Assembly (NCBI GenBank): GCA_964477735.1
Contig: CAYZFD010000016.1
Location: 1 to 32,218, forward strand
Source: CAYZFD01 sp964477735
Lineage (GTDB): Bacteria; Bacteroidota; Bacteroidia; Flavobacteriales; Flavobacteriaceae
DNA: 32,218 nt
Reading direction: 5' to 3'
The number at the start of each line of letters is the position of its first letter. Positions within the stretch are counted from its first letter, which is position 1. A program made the position numbers and the translations under genes. Positions 6,083 through 14,537 of the stretch are shown one piece after another. The notes beneath the pieces were generated by a model, which was not told where the DNA came from, searched no databases, and was given only the letters and a program-made list of their open reading frames with translations.

Positions 6083-7981
6083 TTAATAGGCTCTTTCGCC
6101 GTTGCCTTCAAAAAAATTAATATAAGCCCTATTCACAACCCTGTTGCCACCAGGCGTAGGATAGTTTCCGGTAAAATACCAATCTCCTAAATGCGCTGGA
6201 CAAGCCAAGTGCAAGTTTTCTACAGATTGAAAAATAACTTCAACCGATGCGTTGATTTCTGGCGTTTTTAGAATTTGTGCAATTTTCATAGATATTTCTT
6301 CATCAGTAAACGAATCATAAATTTGTTTCACCTTATTAGAAACATCCTGCATGGATTTCTGATTTTCGGCCACACACTCTTTATAAACTTTTTCAAGCAT
6401 GACTTCCTGCCCAGATTCTTTGAGCAATTCTAATGCCGCTCTAAACGCTACTAGATCTTCCATTTTGGCCATGTCAATACCATAACAATCTGGATAACGA
6501 ATTTGAGGGGCGCTCGAAACCACTAATATTTTTTTAGGTTTAAGTCTGTCGAGCATCCTAAGAATACTTTTCTGAAGTGTGGTGCCTCTCACAATACTGT
6601 CGTCAACAATAACAAGCGTGTCGGTGTTTTTTACAGATCCGTAGGTGATGTCATAGACGTGAGCCACCAAATCGTCTCGACTACTATCTTCAGTAATAAA
6701 AGTGCGCAACTTGGCATCTTTAATGGCTACTTTTTCAATTCTGGGACGGGCATTTAAAATTTCCTTAAGTCGCTCTGGAAGAATGTCTCTGCCGGCCAAC
6801 AAAATTGCAGACTCTGCTTCTGCATTCATGTGGCGCTGTGCTTCATGAACCAAACCGTAAAAACAGGTCTCTGCAGTGTTAGGGATATAGGAAAAAACGG
6901 TGTTTACCAAATCTCCTTGAAGTTTTTCCAAAATTGTTGGAAATAGATATTTTCCTAGGGCTTTTCGTTCCCTATAGATGTCTTCATCACTTCCTCTAGA
7001 AAAATAAATTCTTTCAAAAGAACAAGCCTTTTTTTCTTTGGGCTCTAAAATTTGTTTGATGCTTGTTTCTCCCGATTTTTTAACGATTAGGGCTTGTCCG
7101 GGTGGTAATTCTAAAACATCTTTCGTTTGAACATTGAACACGGTTTGTATGACTGGCCTTTCGGAAGCCACTACTACCACTTCGTCGTCTTTGTAGTAAA
7201 ATGCAGGGCGAATACCAGAGGGGTCGCGCAAAACGAAGGCATCGCCATGTCCCAAAAGGCCACACATGGCATAGCCCCCATCAAAATCTTTAGAAGCTTT
7301 CTTAAGAATTTTGGCAAGGTTAAGCTGCTCGGCAATCAGCGGTGATGCCTCTGCTTTAGAAACCCCTTGTTTTTTTAGGCTTTTATAGATTTTAGAAACC
7401 GCATCATCCAAAAAGTGGCCGATTTTTTCCATCACAGTGATGGTGTCCGCTTTTTCTTTCGGGTGCTGCCCTAGCTTGACCAATTTATCAAAAAGTTCGT
7501 TAACATTGGTCATGTTGAAGTTTCCAGCAACAATCAAGTTTCTATGCATCCAATTGTTTTGTCGCAAAAAAGGATGCACACTTTCAATGCTGTTTTTGCC
7601 AAACGTACCATATCGCACATGGCCAAGCATGAGCTCTGACAAATAGGGAATGCTTGTTTTTTGGGCTTGAATATTGTCTGCAATTTCGGGATGTTGCTGC
7701 ATGACATTGTTAATCGTTTCATTTATCCGATTAAAAATATCTTGTATGGGCTGTTCTTGTGCTGATCTCACTCGGCTCAAATAGCGTTCTCCAGGCTGCA
7801 TGTCTAACTTAACGCCTGCAAAACCCGCTCCGTCTTGGCCGCGGTTGTGCTGTTTTTCCATCATGAGATACATCTTTTGAATCCCGTAAAATGTGGTGCC
7901 GTATTTCTGTTTGTAATACGACAACGGTTTCAAAAGTCGAATGAGGGCAATTCCGCATTCGTGCTTGATAGCATCACTCAT
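6083..7981 (-). CDS. purF: Amidophosphoribosyltransferase (long Bacteroidetes type)
   Basis: This enzyme catalyses the first committed step of purine synthesis: PRPP plus glutamine gives 5-phosphoribosylamine. The N-terminal Ntn-hydrolase glutaminase domain begins with HECGIALI. Cys9 would become the nucleophile after removal of a short propeptide, as in Bacillus PurF. HNRGQDGAG and GHVRYGTFG are glutaminase motifs. The C-terminal phosphoribosyltransferase domain carries the PRPP loop TLVIVDDSIVRGTT. At 632 aa it is well above the roughly 500 aa of E. coli PurF, as is usual in Bacteroidetes. It is last in a minus-strand run with a PfkB kinase, rnhA and purN, but has its own promoter at 8029-8001. 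No terminator is visible before the repeat array, whose hairpins could end its transcript. Confidence 0.93.
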   Translation of the reverse strand: MSDAIKHECGIALIRLLKPLSYYKQKYGTTFYGIQKMYLMMEKQHNRGQDGAGFAGVKLDMQPGERYLSRVRSAQEQPIQDIFNRINETINNVMQQHPEIADNIQAQKTSIPYLSELMLGHVRYGTFGKNSIESVHPFLRQNNWMHRNLIVAGNFNMTNVNELFDKLVKLGQHPKEKADTITVMEKIGHFLDDAVSKIYKSLKKQGVSKAEASPLIAEQLNLAKILKKASKDFDGGYAMCGLLGHGDAFVLRDPSGIRPAFYYKDDEVVVVASERPVIQTVFNVQTKDVLELPPGQALIVKKSGETSIKQILEPKEKKACSFERIYFSRGSDEDIYRERKALGKYLFPTILEKLQGDLVNTVFSYIPNTAETCFYGLVHEAQRHMNAEAESAILLAGRDILPERLKEILNARPRIEKVAIKDAKLRTFITEDSSRDDLVAHVYDITYGSVKNTDTLVIVDDSIVRGTTLQKSILRMLDRLKPKKILVVSSAPQIRYPDCYGIDMAKMEDLVAFRAALELLKESGQEVMLEKVYKECVAENQKSMQDVSNKVKQIYDSFTDEEISMKIAQILKTPEINASVEVIFQSVENLHLACPAHLGDWYFTGNYPTPGGNRVVNRAYINFFEGNGERAY

Positions 7982-8000
7982 ATAGTGAAGAATTGAGCAA

Positions 8001-8029
8001 CAAAGTTAATTATTTTTAGGGAGTTCAAA
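8001..8029 (-). promoter_or_regulatory. purF promoter
   Basis: TTTG (8029-8026), 17 bp and TAACTTTG (8008-8001) match the Bacteroidetes consensus. The box ends 19 bp before the purF ATG. No purine riboswitch-like structure is apparent in this short leader. Confidence 0.7.
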
Positions 8030-8049
8030 AAGTGGTGTTCTATCTTTCT

Positions 8050-8976
8050 TTATTGGAGTTCCATTTCATATTGGGTCAGGTTTTTAAACGCTGCCAGCCT
8101 TTGGTCAAGCTCGTTTCTTTGTAAACCTTGAATGCGTTCTGTTCCAAATTTTTCTACACAAAAAGAGGCCAGGGCAGAGCCCACGATAACTGCGTTTTTC
8201 ATGTTCTCGAAAGAGATGTTTCCTTGGGCTGCTAAATAGGCTGTGAAACCACCTGCAAAAGTGTCTCCTGCGCCAGTTGGGTCAAAAACCTCTTCGAGTG
8301 GCAGTGCGGGCGCAAAAAATATTTCTTTGTTGAAAAACAACAATGCTCCATGCTCCCCTTTTTTGATGACTACGTATTTTGGCCCTTTTAGCTGAATGGC
8401 TTGAGCGGCTTTCACCAATGAATGTTCTCCCGTAAGCTCTCGAGCTTCTTCATCGTTTATGGTAATGACATCTACTTTTGAAATCACTTCATGGAGCAAG
8501 TCAAGGGTGTTGTTCATCCAAAAATTCATGGTGTCTAGAACCACAAGTTTTGGCTTTTGTTTAAGCTGGGCCAAAACACTTAGCTGCACCCCTGGGTGCA
8601 AATTGCCCAACATGACAATGTCGGCATCTAAAAATTCTGCTGGGACTTTGGGCTCAAAGTTGGCTAGAACGTTTAATTGGGTATCTAAAGTGTCGCGCAC
8701 GTTTAAGTCATTGCGATATTTACCGCGCCAGAAGAAAGTTTTTCCTCCTTCAACCTGATCAATTCCTTCGATGTTGAGGTTTTTGCTTTTTAATAACTCA
8801 AGGTGTTCGGGTTCGAAGTCCTCTCCAATAACAGAAACCAAGGCTGTTTTTATGTCAAAAAAAGAGGCTGACAAACCAATGTAGGTTGCCGCTCCTCCCA
8901 GGGTTCTTTCTGTTTTTCCGAATGGTGTTTCAATGGCATCATAGGCCACAGTTCCCACCACCAATAACTTGTGCAT
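8050..8976 (-). CDS. PfkB-family carbohydrate/nucleoside kinase
   Basis: This is an ATP-dependent kinase of the ribokinase fold; the substrate cannot be read from sequence. The N-terminal substrate-side motif TLGGAATYIG is at residues 26-34, and the C-terminal PfkB signature DPTGAGDTFAGGF starts at 232, with Asp238 as catalytic base. Its 308 aa is typical. It lies between purF and rnhA on the same strand, and this order recurs in Flavobacteriaceae (from memory), so a nucleoside or ribose-type substrate linked to purine metabolism is plausible but unproven. A -7 box precedes it at 8995-8988. Confidence 0.88.
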   Translation of the reverse strand: MHKLLVVGTVAYDAIETPFGKTERTLGGAATYIGLSASFFDIKTALVSVIGEDFEPEHLELLKSKNLNIEGIDQVEGGKTFFWRGKYRNDLNVRDTLDTQLNVLANFEPKVPAEFLDADIVMLGNLHPGVQLSVLAQLKQKPKLVVLDTMNFWMNNTLDLLHEVISKVDVITINDEEARELTGEHSLVKAAQAIQLKGPKYVVIKKGEHGALLFFNKEIFFAPALPLEEVFDPTGAGDTFAGGFTAYLAAQGNISFENMKNAVIVGSALASFCVEKFGTERIQGLQRNELDQRLAAFKNLTQYEMELQ

Positions 8977-8987
8977 GATTTTTTTGG

Positions 8988-8995
8988 CAAAGATA
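8988..8995 (-). promoter_or_regulatory. -7 element of the PfkB kinase gene
   Basis: TATCTTTG (8995-8988) matches TAnnTTTG exactly and lies 11 bp before the ATG. No clear TTTG occurs at the expected distance, so the promoter call rests on one element. Confidence 0.45.
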
Positions 8996-9029
8996 CACTT
9001 TGTGATCTTCTTAAGGAAGCTGTGGTTTT

Positions 9030-9494
9030 TTAATTTAAATGAAATCCTCGGTCGATTTGAAGCTTGGGTTGCTTAGAAGCCAACACGGCCAGCTTGTCGC
9101 AGCGCTCGTTTTGAGGATGATTGTTGTGGCCTTTTACCCATTTCATTTCTATTTCGTGATGGGGGTAGAGTTGTAAAAACATCCTCCACAAATCTGCATT
9201 TTTTTTGTCCTTAAAATTTTTCTTCTCCCAACCAAAGACCCACTTCTTTTCTATGGCATCTACCACATATTTAGAATCTGTAATGATCGTAACCATGGAT
9301 GGGCCTTTGAGCTTTTTTAAACCTTCGATCACCGCCATGAGCTCCATGCGGTTGTTGGTAGTCATCAGAAACCCTTCAGAAAATTCTTTAACATAGGCCT
9401 TGCCAACCCATTCTAAAATTAGGCCATAACCACCAGGGCCAGGATTGCCACGAGAAGACCCGTCTGTGTACAATCTAACTTTGGGCTTCTCCAT
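9030..9494 (-). CDS. rnhA: Ribonuclease HI
   Basis: It cuts RNA in RNA-DNA hybrids, removing Okazaki primers and R-loops. At 154 aa it is a single catalytic domain without the N-terminal hybrid-binding domain. The catalytic acids are Asp11 (YTDGSSRGNPGPGG), Glu51 (TTNNRMELMAVIEGL), Asp73 (IITDSKYVVD) and Asp133 (NERCDKLA), with His123 in VKGHNNHPQNE. Its first 20 bp overlap the end of purN, which implies co-transcription and perhaps coupled translation. Confidence 0.95.
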   Translation of the reverse strand: MEKPKVRLYTDGSSRGNPGPGGYGLILEWVGKAYVKEFSEGFLMTTNNRMELMAVIEGLKKLKGPSMVTIITDSKYVVDAIEKKWVFGWEKKNFKDKKNADLWRMFLQLYPHHEIEMKWVKGHNNHPQNERCDKLAVLASKQPKLQIDRGFHLN

Positions 9495-10065
9495 CTTTGC
9501 TTTGAATAAAATTTTCTATTACAGTAGGAAAATATTGTTGCTCAAGCGCATGGATTTTTTGAAAAACATCTTCGGGACTATCGTCCTTTTGCAACGCCAC
9601 AGCCTGCTGAAAAATAATAGCACCATCATCATAGTGTTCGTTAACCAAATGAATGGTAATGCCTGTTTTGGGCTCGCTGTTGGCCACTACAGCATTGTGA
9701 ACATGCATTCCATACATGCCCTTACCGCCATATTTAGGCAATAGCGCTGGGTGAATATTGATGATTTTGTCCTTATATATATGAATGATGTTTTCGGGAA
9801 TTTTTAACAAAAACCCCGCCAACACAATCCAATCGGCTTTAAACCATTTTAGCTTTTCAAGCACATGTTTTTCTTCGAATAAGTCTTTTTTGGTGAATAC
9901 ATATGTTGGGGTTTGAAGCCTTTCGGCCTTGCTAAGCACTCCTGCATTGGGGTTGTTACAAAAAACCGCCACAACTTTAGCAATAGGATTTGAAGAAAAA
10001 TGACGAATGATGTTCTCGGCATTGGTGCCACTTCCTGAAGCCAATACAACAATTCTTGATTCCAT
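9475..10065 (-). CDS. purN: Phosphoribosylglycinamide formyltransferase
   Basis: It transfers a formyl group from 10-formyltetrahydrofolate to GAR, the third step of purine synthesis. From the ATG at 10065 it has 196 aa. The P-loop-like LASGSGTNAENI is at residues 8-19, and the catalytic triad is Asn103 and His105 (INIHPALLPKYGGKGMYG) plus Asp147 (EHYDDGAI). An upstream in-frame TTG at 10077 is a worse start than ATG-ESRIVVLASG. It heads the run purN-rnhA-PfkB-purF, and its stop lies inside rnhA. Confidence 0.93.
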   Translation of the reverse strand: MESRIVVLASGSGTNAENIIRHFSSNPIAKVVAVFCNNPNAGVLSKAERLQTPTYVFTKKDLFEEKHVLEKLKWFKADWIVLAGFLLKIPENIIHIYKDKIINIHPALLPKYGGKGMYGMHVHNAVVANSEPKTGITIHLVNEHYDDGAIIFQQAVALQKDDSPEDVFQKIHALEQQYFPTVIENFIQSKDGEAQS

Positions 10066-10190
10066 TTTTACTTCCAAATTTTTAAGACAAAGTAAAGGAT
10101 TTAATGCGCCACAATCAATTCATGACCTAAAAAGAGTCCAAAACCTTATCTTTTTTTCTAATAAAATCGCATTATAGCTCAAAAGTTTTT

Positions 10191-10198
10191 TATTTTTG
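10191..10198 (+). promoter_or_regulatory. -7 element of the acpP operon
   Basis: TATTTTTG (10191-10198) matches TAnnTTTG and lies 29 bp before the acpP ATG. The -33 element is not clear. The 162-bp purN-acpP gap holds nothing else I can name. Confidence 0.5.
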
Positions 10199-10227
10199 CC
10201 AACAATTTAATCTTAATAGTTAAAACT

Positions 10228-10461
10228 ATGTCAGACATTGCATCAAGAGTAAAAGCGATTATTGTAGACAAATTAGGTGTTGATGAAAACGAGGTTGTAA
10301 ACGAAGCCAGTTTTACCAACGACCTAGGCGCAGATTCACTAGATACTGTAGAGCTTATCATGGAATTTGAGAAAGAATTTGATGTGCAAATCCCCGATGA
10401 TCAAGCCGAAAACATTGCTACCGTAGGGCAGGCCATACAATATATAGAAAGCGCTAGCTAA
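10228..10461 (+). CDS. acpP: Acyl carrier protein
   Basis: It carries growing acyl chains on a phosphopantetheine arm in type II fatty-acid synthesis. At 77 aa it has the normal size. The attachment site is Ser37 in the DSL motif LGADSLDTVELIM, and the protein is strongly acidic, as expected. fabF follows after 10 bp and rnc 9 bp after that, the widespread acpP-fabF-rnc order. Confidence 0.97.
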   Translation: MSDIASRVKAIIVDKLGVDENEVVNEASFTNDLGADSLDTVELIMEFEKEFDVQIPDDQAENIATVGQAIQYIESAS

Positions 10462-10471
10462 ATAAATCCTC

Positions 10472-11722
10472 ATGAATCCTAGGCGCGTAGTCGTTACCGG
10501 ACTTGGTGCGCTTACGCCCATTGGCAATACAGCTCAAGCGTATTGGGATGGGCTTGTGAGCGGACAAAGTGGTGCCGATTTCATTAAGTGTTTTGATGCT
10601 TCTGCATTTAAAACACAGTTTGCTTGTGAAATTAAAGGATTCGACCCATTAAACCATTTCGACAGAAAAGAGGTGCGTAAAATGGATCGTTTCACGCAAT
10701 ACGCCTTTGTGGCAAGTGATGAAGCGATTGCAGACGCTCAGCTTCCCCTAGAAGCCATCGACAAAAGTCGTGTAGGTGTTATTTGGGGCGCCGGAATCGG
10801 AGGTCTAGAAACCTTCCAAAACGAGGTGCTCAATTTTGCTGCTGGCGATGGAACGCCCCGATTCAACCCCTTTTTCATCCCTAAAATGATTGCAGATATC
10901 GCTCCTGGGATGATTTCCATAAAATATGGTTTTATGGGACCCAATTTTGCCACCGTTTCTGCATGTGCCTCCTCAGCAAATGCACTCATTGACGCCATGA
11001 ATTACATTCGCCTTGGCTATGCCGACGTCATGATAACCGGTGGCTCGGAAGCCGCCGTGAGCATTGCAGGGATTGGCGGGTTTAATGCCCTTCATGCGCT
11101 TTCGACTCGAAACGATGATCCCAAAACCGCTTCAAGACCTTTTGATAAAGATCGTGATGGGTTTGTTTTGGGAGAAGGAGCAGGCGCCGTAGTTCTAGAA
11201 ACCTATGAGCATGCCGTGGCTCGCGGCGCTCACATTTATTGCGAATTGGCAGGTGGTGGTTTGTCAGCAGATGCCCACCACATGACAGCGCCTCACCCCG
11301 AAGGTTTGGGTGCCATCGCCGTAATGCAAAACTGCTTAAACAACGCTGGACTAAAACCAGAGGATGTCGATACGGTGAATATGCACGGAACCTCTACCCC
11401 TTTAGGCGATGTGGCAGAGTCGAAAGCATTAAAAGATGTGTTTGGCGAACACCTCTATTCCATGAACATTAACTCCACAAAGTCGATGACTGGCCATCTT
11501 CTTGGGGCTGCTGGAGCCATAGAAGCCATCGCTTCTATACTTTCAATTAAACACAGCATGGTTCCGCCTACCATCAATTTCAACACCCCCGACGACCAAA
11601 TTGATCCTCGTATCAATTTCACCTTTAACAAGGTGCAAAAAAGAGCGGTTAATGTGGCCATGAGCAATACTTTTGGGTTTGGTGGGCACAATGCTTGCGT
11701 CCTTTTTAGAAAACTCGTTTAA
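10472..11722 (+). CDS. fabF: 3-oxoacyl-ACP synthase II
   Basis: It condenses malonyl-ACP with acyl-ACP to lengthen fatty acids. At 416 aa it matches the family. The active-site residues are Cys165 (VSACASSANAL), His305 (NMHGTSTPLGD) and His342, with Lys337 in STKSMTGHLLGAAGA. It lies directly after acpP, its partner protein, and was probably transcribed with it. Confidence 0.97.
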   Translation: MNPRRVVVTGLGALTPIGNTAQAYWDGLVSGQSGADFIKCFDASAFKTQFACEIKGFDPLNHFDRKEVRKMDRFTQYAFVASDEAIADAQLPLEAIDKSRVGVIWGAGIGGLETFQNEVLNFAAGDGTPRFNPFFIPKMIADIAPGMISIKYGFMGPNFATVSACASSANALIDAMNYIRLGYADVMITGGSEAAVSIAGIGGFNALHALSTRNDDPKTASRPFDKDRDGFVLGEGAGAVVLETYEHAVARGAHIYCELAGGGLSADAHHMTAPHPEGLGAIAVMQNCLNNAGLKPEDVDTVNMHGTSTPLGDVAESKALKDVFGEHLYSMNINSTKSMTGHLLGAAGAIEAIASILSIKHSMVPPTINFNTPDDQIDPRINFTFNKVQKRAVNVAMSNTFGFGGHNACVLFRKLV

Positions 11723-11731
11723 AACGTTTTC

Positions 11732-12469
11732 ATGAAACCTTTTCGTAAGTTGTTTTCAAATCGCTTTAACAAGCGCCCTCTGCTTGTGAATAGCATTCAA
11801 CATTTAACCGGATTTAGGCCTAAAAATATAAATTGGTATGAGCGCGTTTTTACGCATAGTTCTCTAGAAAAAACAGATGCCTTCGGCCATAGGCTAAGCT
11901 ATGAAAGGCTCGAGTTTTTGGGTGATGCTATTTTAAGTGCCATCATTTCGGATTACCTGTTTAAGCATCTTCCTGGAAAGCACGAAGGCTATCTTACGGA
12001 AATGCGCTCCAAAATTGTGCGACGAGAATTTCTAAACCAAATTGGTTTGGAAATGAATCTTTATCAACACTTAAAGTCTAATGTGGCCAAAGAACAATAT
12101 GGACAAGATGTTCATGGCAATATGTTTGAAGCCTTGGTTGGCGCCGTATATCTAGATCAGGGAATTCGTCAATGTCGAATTTTTGTTGAACAAAAAGTCA
12201 TCACCCCCTATGTCGATTTAGAAAAATTAGAAAATAAGGTGCTCAGCTACAAAGGCTTGCTTGTGGATTGGTTTCAAAAAACCAAAAAACATTTTGTTTT
12301 TGAAGCCCTCGAAGATAATGGGCAGGAGAAAAAAAGACATTATGCTGTGCAGTTAGTTGTTGATGGAAAGGTGGTGGCCAAAGCGCGTGAAACAAATAAA
12401 AAAAGGGCTTTTGAAAAGGTGGCCAAACGTGCCTATTTTCTATATCAAAAGCAAATGAACAACGCTTAA
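11732..12469 (+). CDS. rnc: Ribonuclease III
   Basis: It cuts double-stranded RNA and processes rRNA precursors. Residues about 20-165 form the catalytic domain, with the signature ERLEFLGDAIL (Glu61, Asp65) and NMFEALVGAVYLDQG (Glu134). Residues about 170-240 form the dsRNA-binding domain. The position of the metal-binding Asp114 in E. coli is Asn131 here; I recall Asn in other Bacteroidetes, so it is probably a lineage trait. Length is 245 aa. It is third in the acpP-fabF-rnc operon. Confidence 0.95.
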   Translation: MKPFRKLFSNRFNKRPLLVNSIQHLTGFRPKNINWYERVFTHSSLEKTDAFGHRLSYERLEFLGDAILSAIISDYLFKHLPGKHEGYLTEMRSKIVRREFLNQIGLEMNLYQHLKSNVAKEQYGQDVHGNMFEALVGAVYLDQGIRQCRIFVEQKVITPYVDLEKLENKVLSYKGLLVDWFQKTKKHFVFEALEDNGQEKKRHYAVQLVVDGKVVAKARETNKKRAFEKVAKRAYFLYQKQMNNA

Positions 12470-12510
12470 TCAATCTTTTTGTAAAATTACAATTCCTTTT
12501 CGATGAGACT

Positions 12511-12539
12511 TTTGATCGTGAGAAGAAATTGTATCTTCG
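12511..12539 (+). promoter_or_regulatory. Promoter of the IPExxxVDY-pyk pair
   Basis: TTTG (12511-12514), 17 bp and TATCTTCG (12532-12539) match the Bacteroidetes promoter with one mismatch. The ATG at 12559 is 19 bp downstream, so the earlier in-frame TTG at 12529 inside the promoter is unlikely to be used. Confidence 0.6.
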
Positions 12540-12558
12540 CAACGAAATTATTCGTAAA

Positions 12559-13014
12559 ATGGCTGTCAGAAAATTAGTTTTAGAAACAGACCCGCTAAGC
12601 TGTGCGGTAATTGCCATTCATAGCCCCCTTGAGTCCTATCGTTTGGCTTATTTTTTAAATATAAATTTGGGGTTTCAACTCCATCGGGCAACTCAAGACA
12701 TTACCCAAAACAACAACGCTTTCGCCTTTTACGAATATTTTAGCGAAAATGAACAGTTACAATGGCGCTTGGTTACTAACCGCTCATTTTTAAAACAGCA
12801 AGCTGTCAGCAACACTAACGCCCTTTTTTCATTTGAAACCCATTCTACAAGCCTTGTTTCAAAACACAATAAAGTCGATTTTTTTTTGGTTTCAGAAACA
12901 GACTCACCTAACATTAGCAATTATATAAACCAAATTCGGTCTATTGAGCGCATCTCGGCGGCCTACTCGATCGAATCTGATAATGTTTCAACTTTTCAAA
13001 ATTATATTTTTTAA
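12559..13014 (+). CDS. IPExxxVDY-family protein
   Basis: The function is unknown. I identify it by position and length: in Flavobacteriaceae a small protein of about 150 aa named for an IPExxxVDY motif sits between rnc and pyk. Here the motif is degenerate; the matching part reads HNKVDFFLV, about 50 residues before the C terminus. The rest is a soluble mixed alpha/beta sequence without signal peptide or membrane segment. From the ATG at 12559 it has 151 aa and ends 3 bp before pyk, so the two are co-transcribed. Confidence 0.75.
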   Translation: MAVRKLVLETDPLSCAVIAIHSPLESYRLAYFLNINLGFQLHRATQDITQNNNAFAFYEYFSENEQLQWRLVTNRSFLKQQAVSNTNALFSFETHSTSLVSKHNKVDFFLVSETDSPNISNYINQIRSIERISAAYSIESDNVSTFQNYIF

Positions 13015-13017
13015 ACC

Positions 13018-14448
13018 ATGGCAATCACTAAAAAAACAAAAATTGTTGCTACACTAGGCCCTGCAACAGCCAGTAAAGATGTTCTATATGAAATGATGCG
13101 TGCTGGTGTGAATGTTTTTAGAATTAATTTTTCACATGCACAATATGACCATGTCTTGGAGCGCATTCAGACCATCCGATCACTAAACGAGGAGCACGGC
13201 TATAATGTGGCTATTTTAGCCGACTTGCAAGGTCCAAAACTTAGAGTGGGGGTCATGGAAGATGGTGTGGAGGTTAAGCCTGGCGATAAAATCACCTTCA
13301 CCACCAATAAAATCGAAAAAGGGAATGCGCAACGCGTCTATATGAATTATCAGGCTTTTCCCAGTGATGTAAACCCTGGAGAGCGCGTTTTACTCGATGA
13401 TGGGAAACTCATTTTTGAAGTTGTCAGCACAAACAAAAAAGACGAGGTTGTGGCCAAAGTGATCCAAGGAGGTCCTTTGAAGTCTAAAAAAGGGGTTAAC
13501 CTACCCAATACCAAAGTTTCGCTTCCGGCACTAACCGAAAAAGACATTCAAGATGCCCATTTTGCGATTGAACAACAGGTAGATTGGTTGGCGTTGTCTT
13601 TTGTGAGGAACGAACAAGATTTGCTCGACCTTCAAAAAATAATAGAAGAAAAATCTGCTTTCAAAATCCCAATTATTGCCAAAATAGAAAAGCCTGAAGC
13701 CATAGAAAACATTGATAAAATCGTGGCACATTGCGACGGACTAATGGTGGCTCGAGGAGACTTGGGTGTAGAAATACCAGCCGCCGAGGTGCCCTTGATT
13801 CAAAAACAACTGGTGTTACGTGCCAAAAAAGCGCGCATTCCTGTGATCATTGCCACCCAAATGATGGAAAGCATGATCGAATCACTAACCCCTACAAGAG
13901 CCGAGGTAAACGACGTGGCCAACTCCATCATGGACGGCGCAGATGCTGTGATGCTTTCAGGTGAAACATCTGTTGGAAAATATCCTGTGGCTGTCATCGA
14001 AACCATGGCAAGAATCGCTTTGCGCGTGGAACACTCTGAGCTAATTAAGGTGCCTCAAAATCCTCCACATGTGAGAACAAACCGCTTCATCACAAAATCG
14101 ATTTGCTACCATGCAGCCAACATGGCCAATGAGATTTCCGCAAAAGCCATTTGCACCCTCACCAATAGTGGCTACACCGCTTTTCAGATTTCGGCTTGGC
14201 GACCTTCGGCACACATTCTCGTTTTCACCTCAAACAAACGCATCCTCACCCAGTTGAACTTACTTTGGGGGGTTAAAGTTTTTTATTATGACAGCTTTGT
14301 GAGCACCGATGATACCGTAGAAGACGTGAACCAAATTGCTTTCGATAAAGGTTATGTTGAAAAAGGCGATATGCTCATTAATTTAGCCGCCATGCCCATT
14401 GGCCAAAAAGGTATGGTAAACACCCTACGCGTTTCTCAAATCCAATAA
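13018..14448 (+). CDS. pyk: Pyruvate kinase
   Basis: It converts phosphoenolpyruvate and ADP to pyruvate and ATP, the last step of glycolysis. At 476 aa it has all major motifs: KIVATLGPA at the N terminus, RINFSHA, ILADLQGPKLRVG, the active-site segment IIAKIEKPEAIENI, DGLMVARGDLGVEIP, and ATQMMESMIESLTPTRAEV followed by DGADAVMLSGETSVGKYP. The C-terminal allosteric domain is present. It lies 3 bp behind the IPExxxVDY gene and probably uses its promoter. Confidence 0.97.
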   Translation: MAITKKTKIVATLGPATASKDVLYEMMRAGVNVFRINFSHAQYDHVLERIQTIRSLNEEHGYNVAILADLQGPKLRVGVMEDGVEVKPGDKITFTTNKIEKGNAQRVYMNYQAFPSDVNPGERVLLDDGKLIFEVVSTNKKDEVVAKVIQGGPLKSKKGVNLPNTKVSLPALTEKDIQDAHFAIEQQVDWLALSFVRNEQDLLDLQKIIEEKSAFKIPIIAKIEKPEAIENIDKIVAHCDGLMVARGDLGVEIPAAEVPLIQKQLVLRAKKARIPVIIATQMMESMIESLTPTRAEVNDVANSIMDGADAVMLSGETSVGKYPVAVIETMARIALRVEHSELIKVPQNPPHVRTNRFITKSICYHAANMANEISAKAICTLTNSGYTAFQISAWRPSAHILVFTSNKRILTQLNLLWGVKVFYYDSFVSTDDTVEDVNQIAFDKGYVEKGDMLINLAAMPIGQKGMVNTLRVSQIQ

Positions 14449-14499
14449 GGTTTTATAGAGGTTGGGCGCTTGTTTGAAGCGGATTCGCGTCCTTATGTC

Positions 14500-14533
14500 T
14501 TGTTTATTTTCAATTGAATTATCCGTACTTTTG
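14500..14533 (+). promoter_or_regulatory. rbfA promoter giving a nearly leaderless mRNA
   Basis: TTG (14500-14502), 23 bp and TACTTTTG (14526-14533) fit the Bacteroidetes consensus. The rbfA GTG begins at 14538, only 5 bp after the box, about where transcription should start. Confidence 0.6.
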
Positions 14534-14537
14534 TTGT

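Noticed and set aside
5823..6190. Plus-strand ORFs running through the N gap.
   Set aside because: They owe their length to translated N, lie inside the repeats and resemble no protein.
14514..14537. TTG start for rbfA at 14514.
   Set aside because: It lies upstream of the -7 box, and the GTG at 14538 gives the family-typical METNRQKK.
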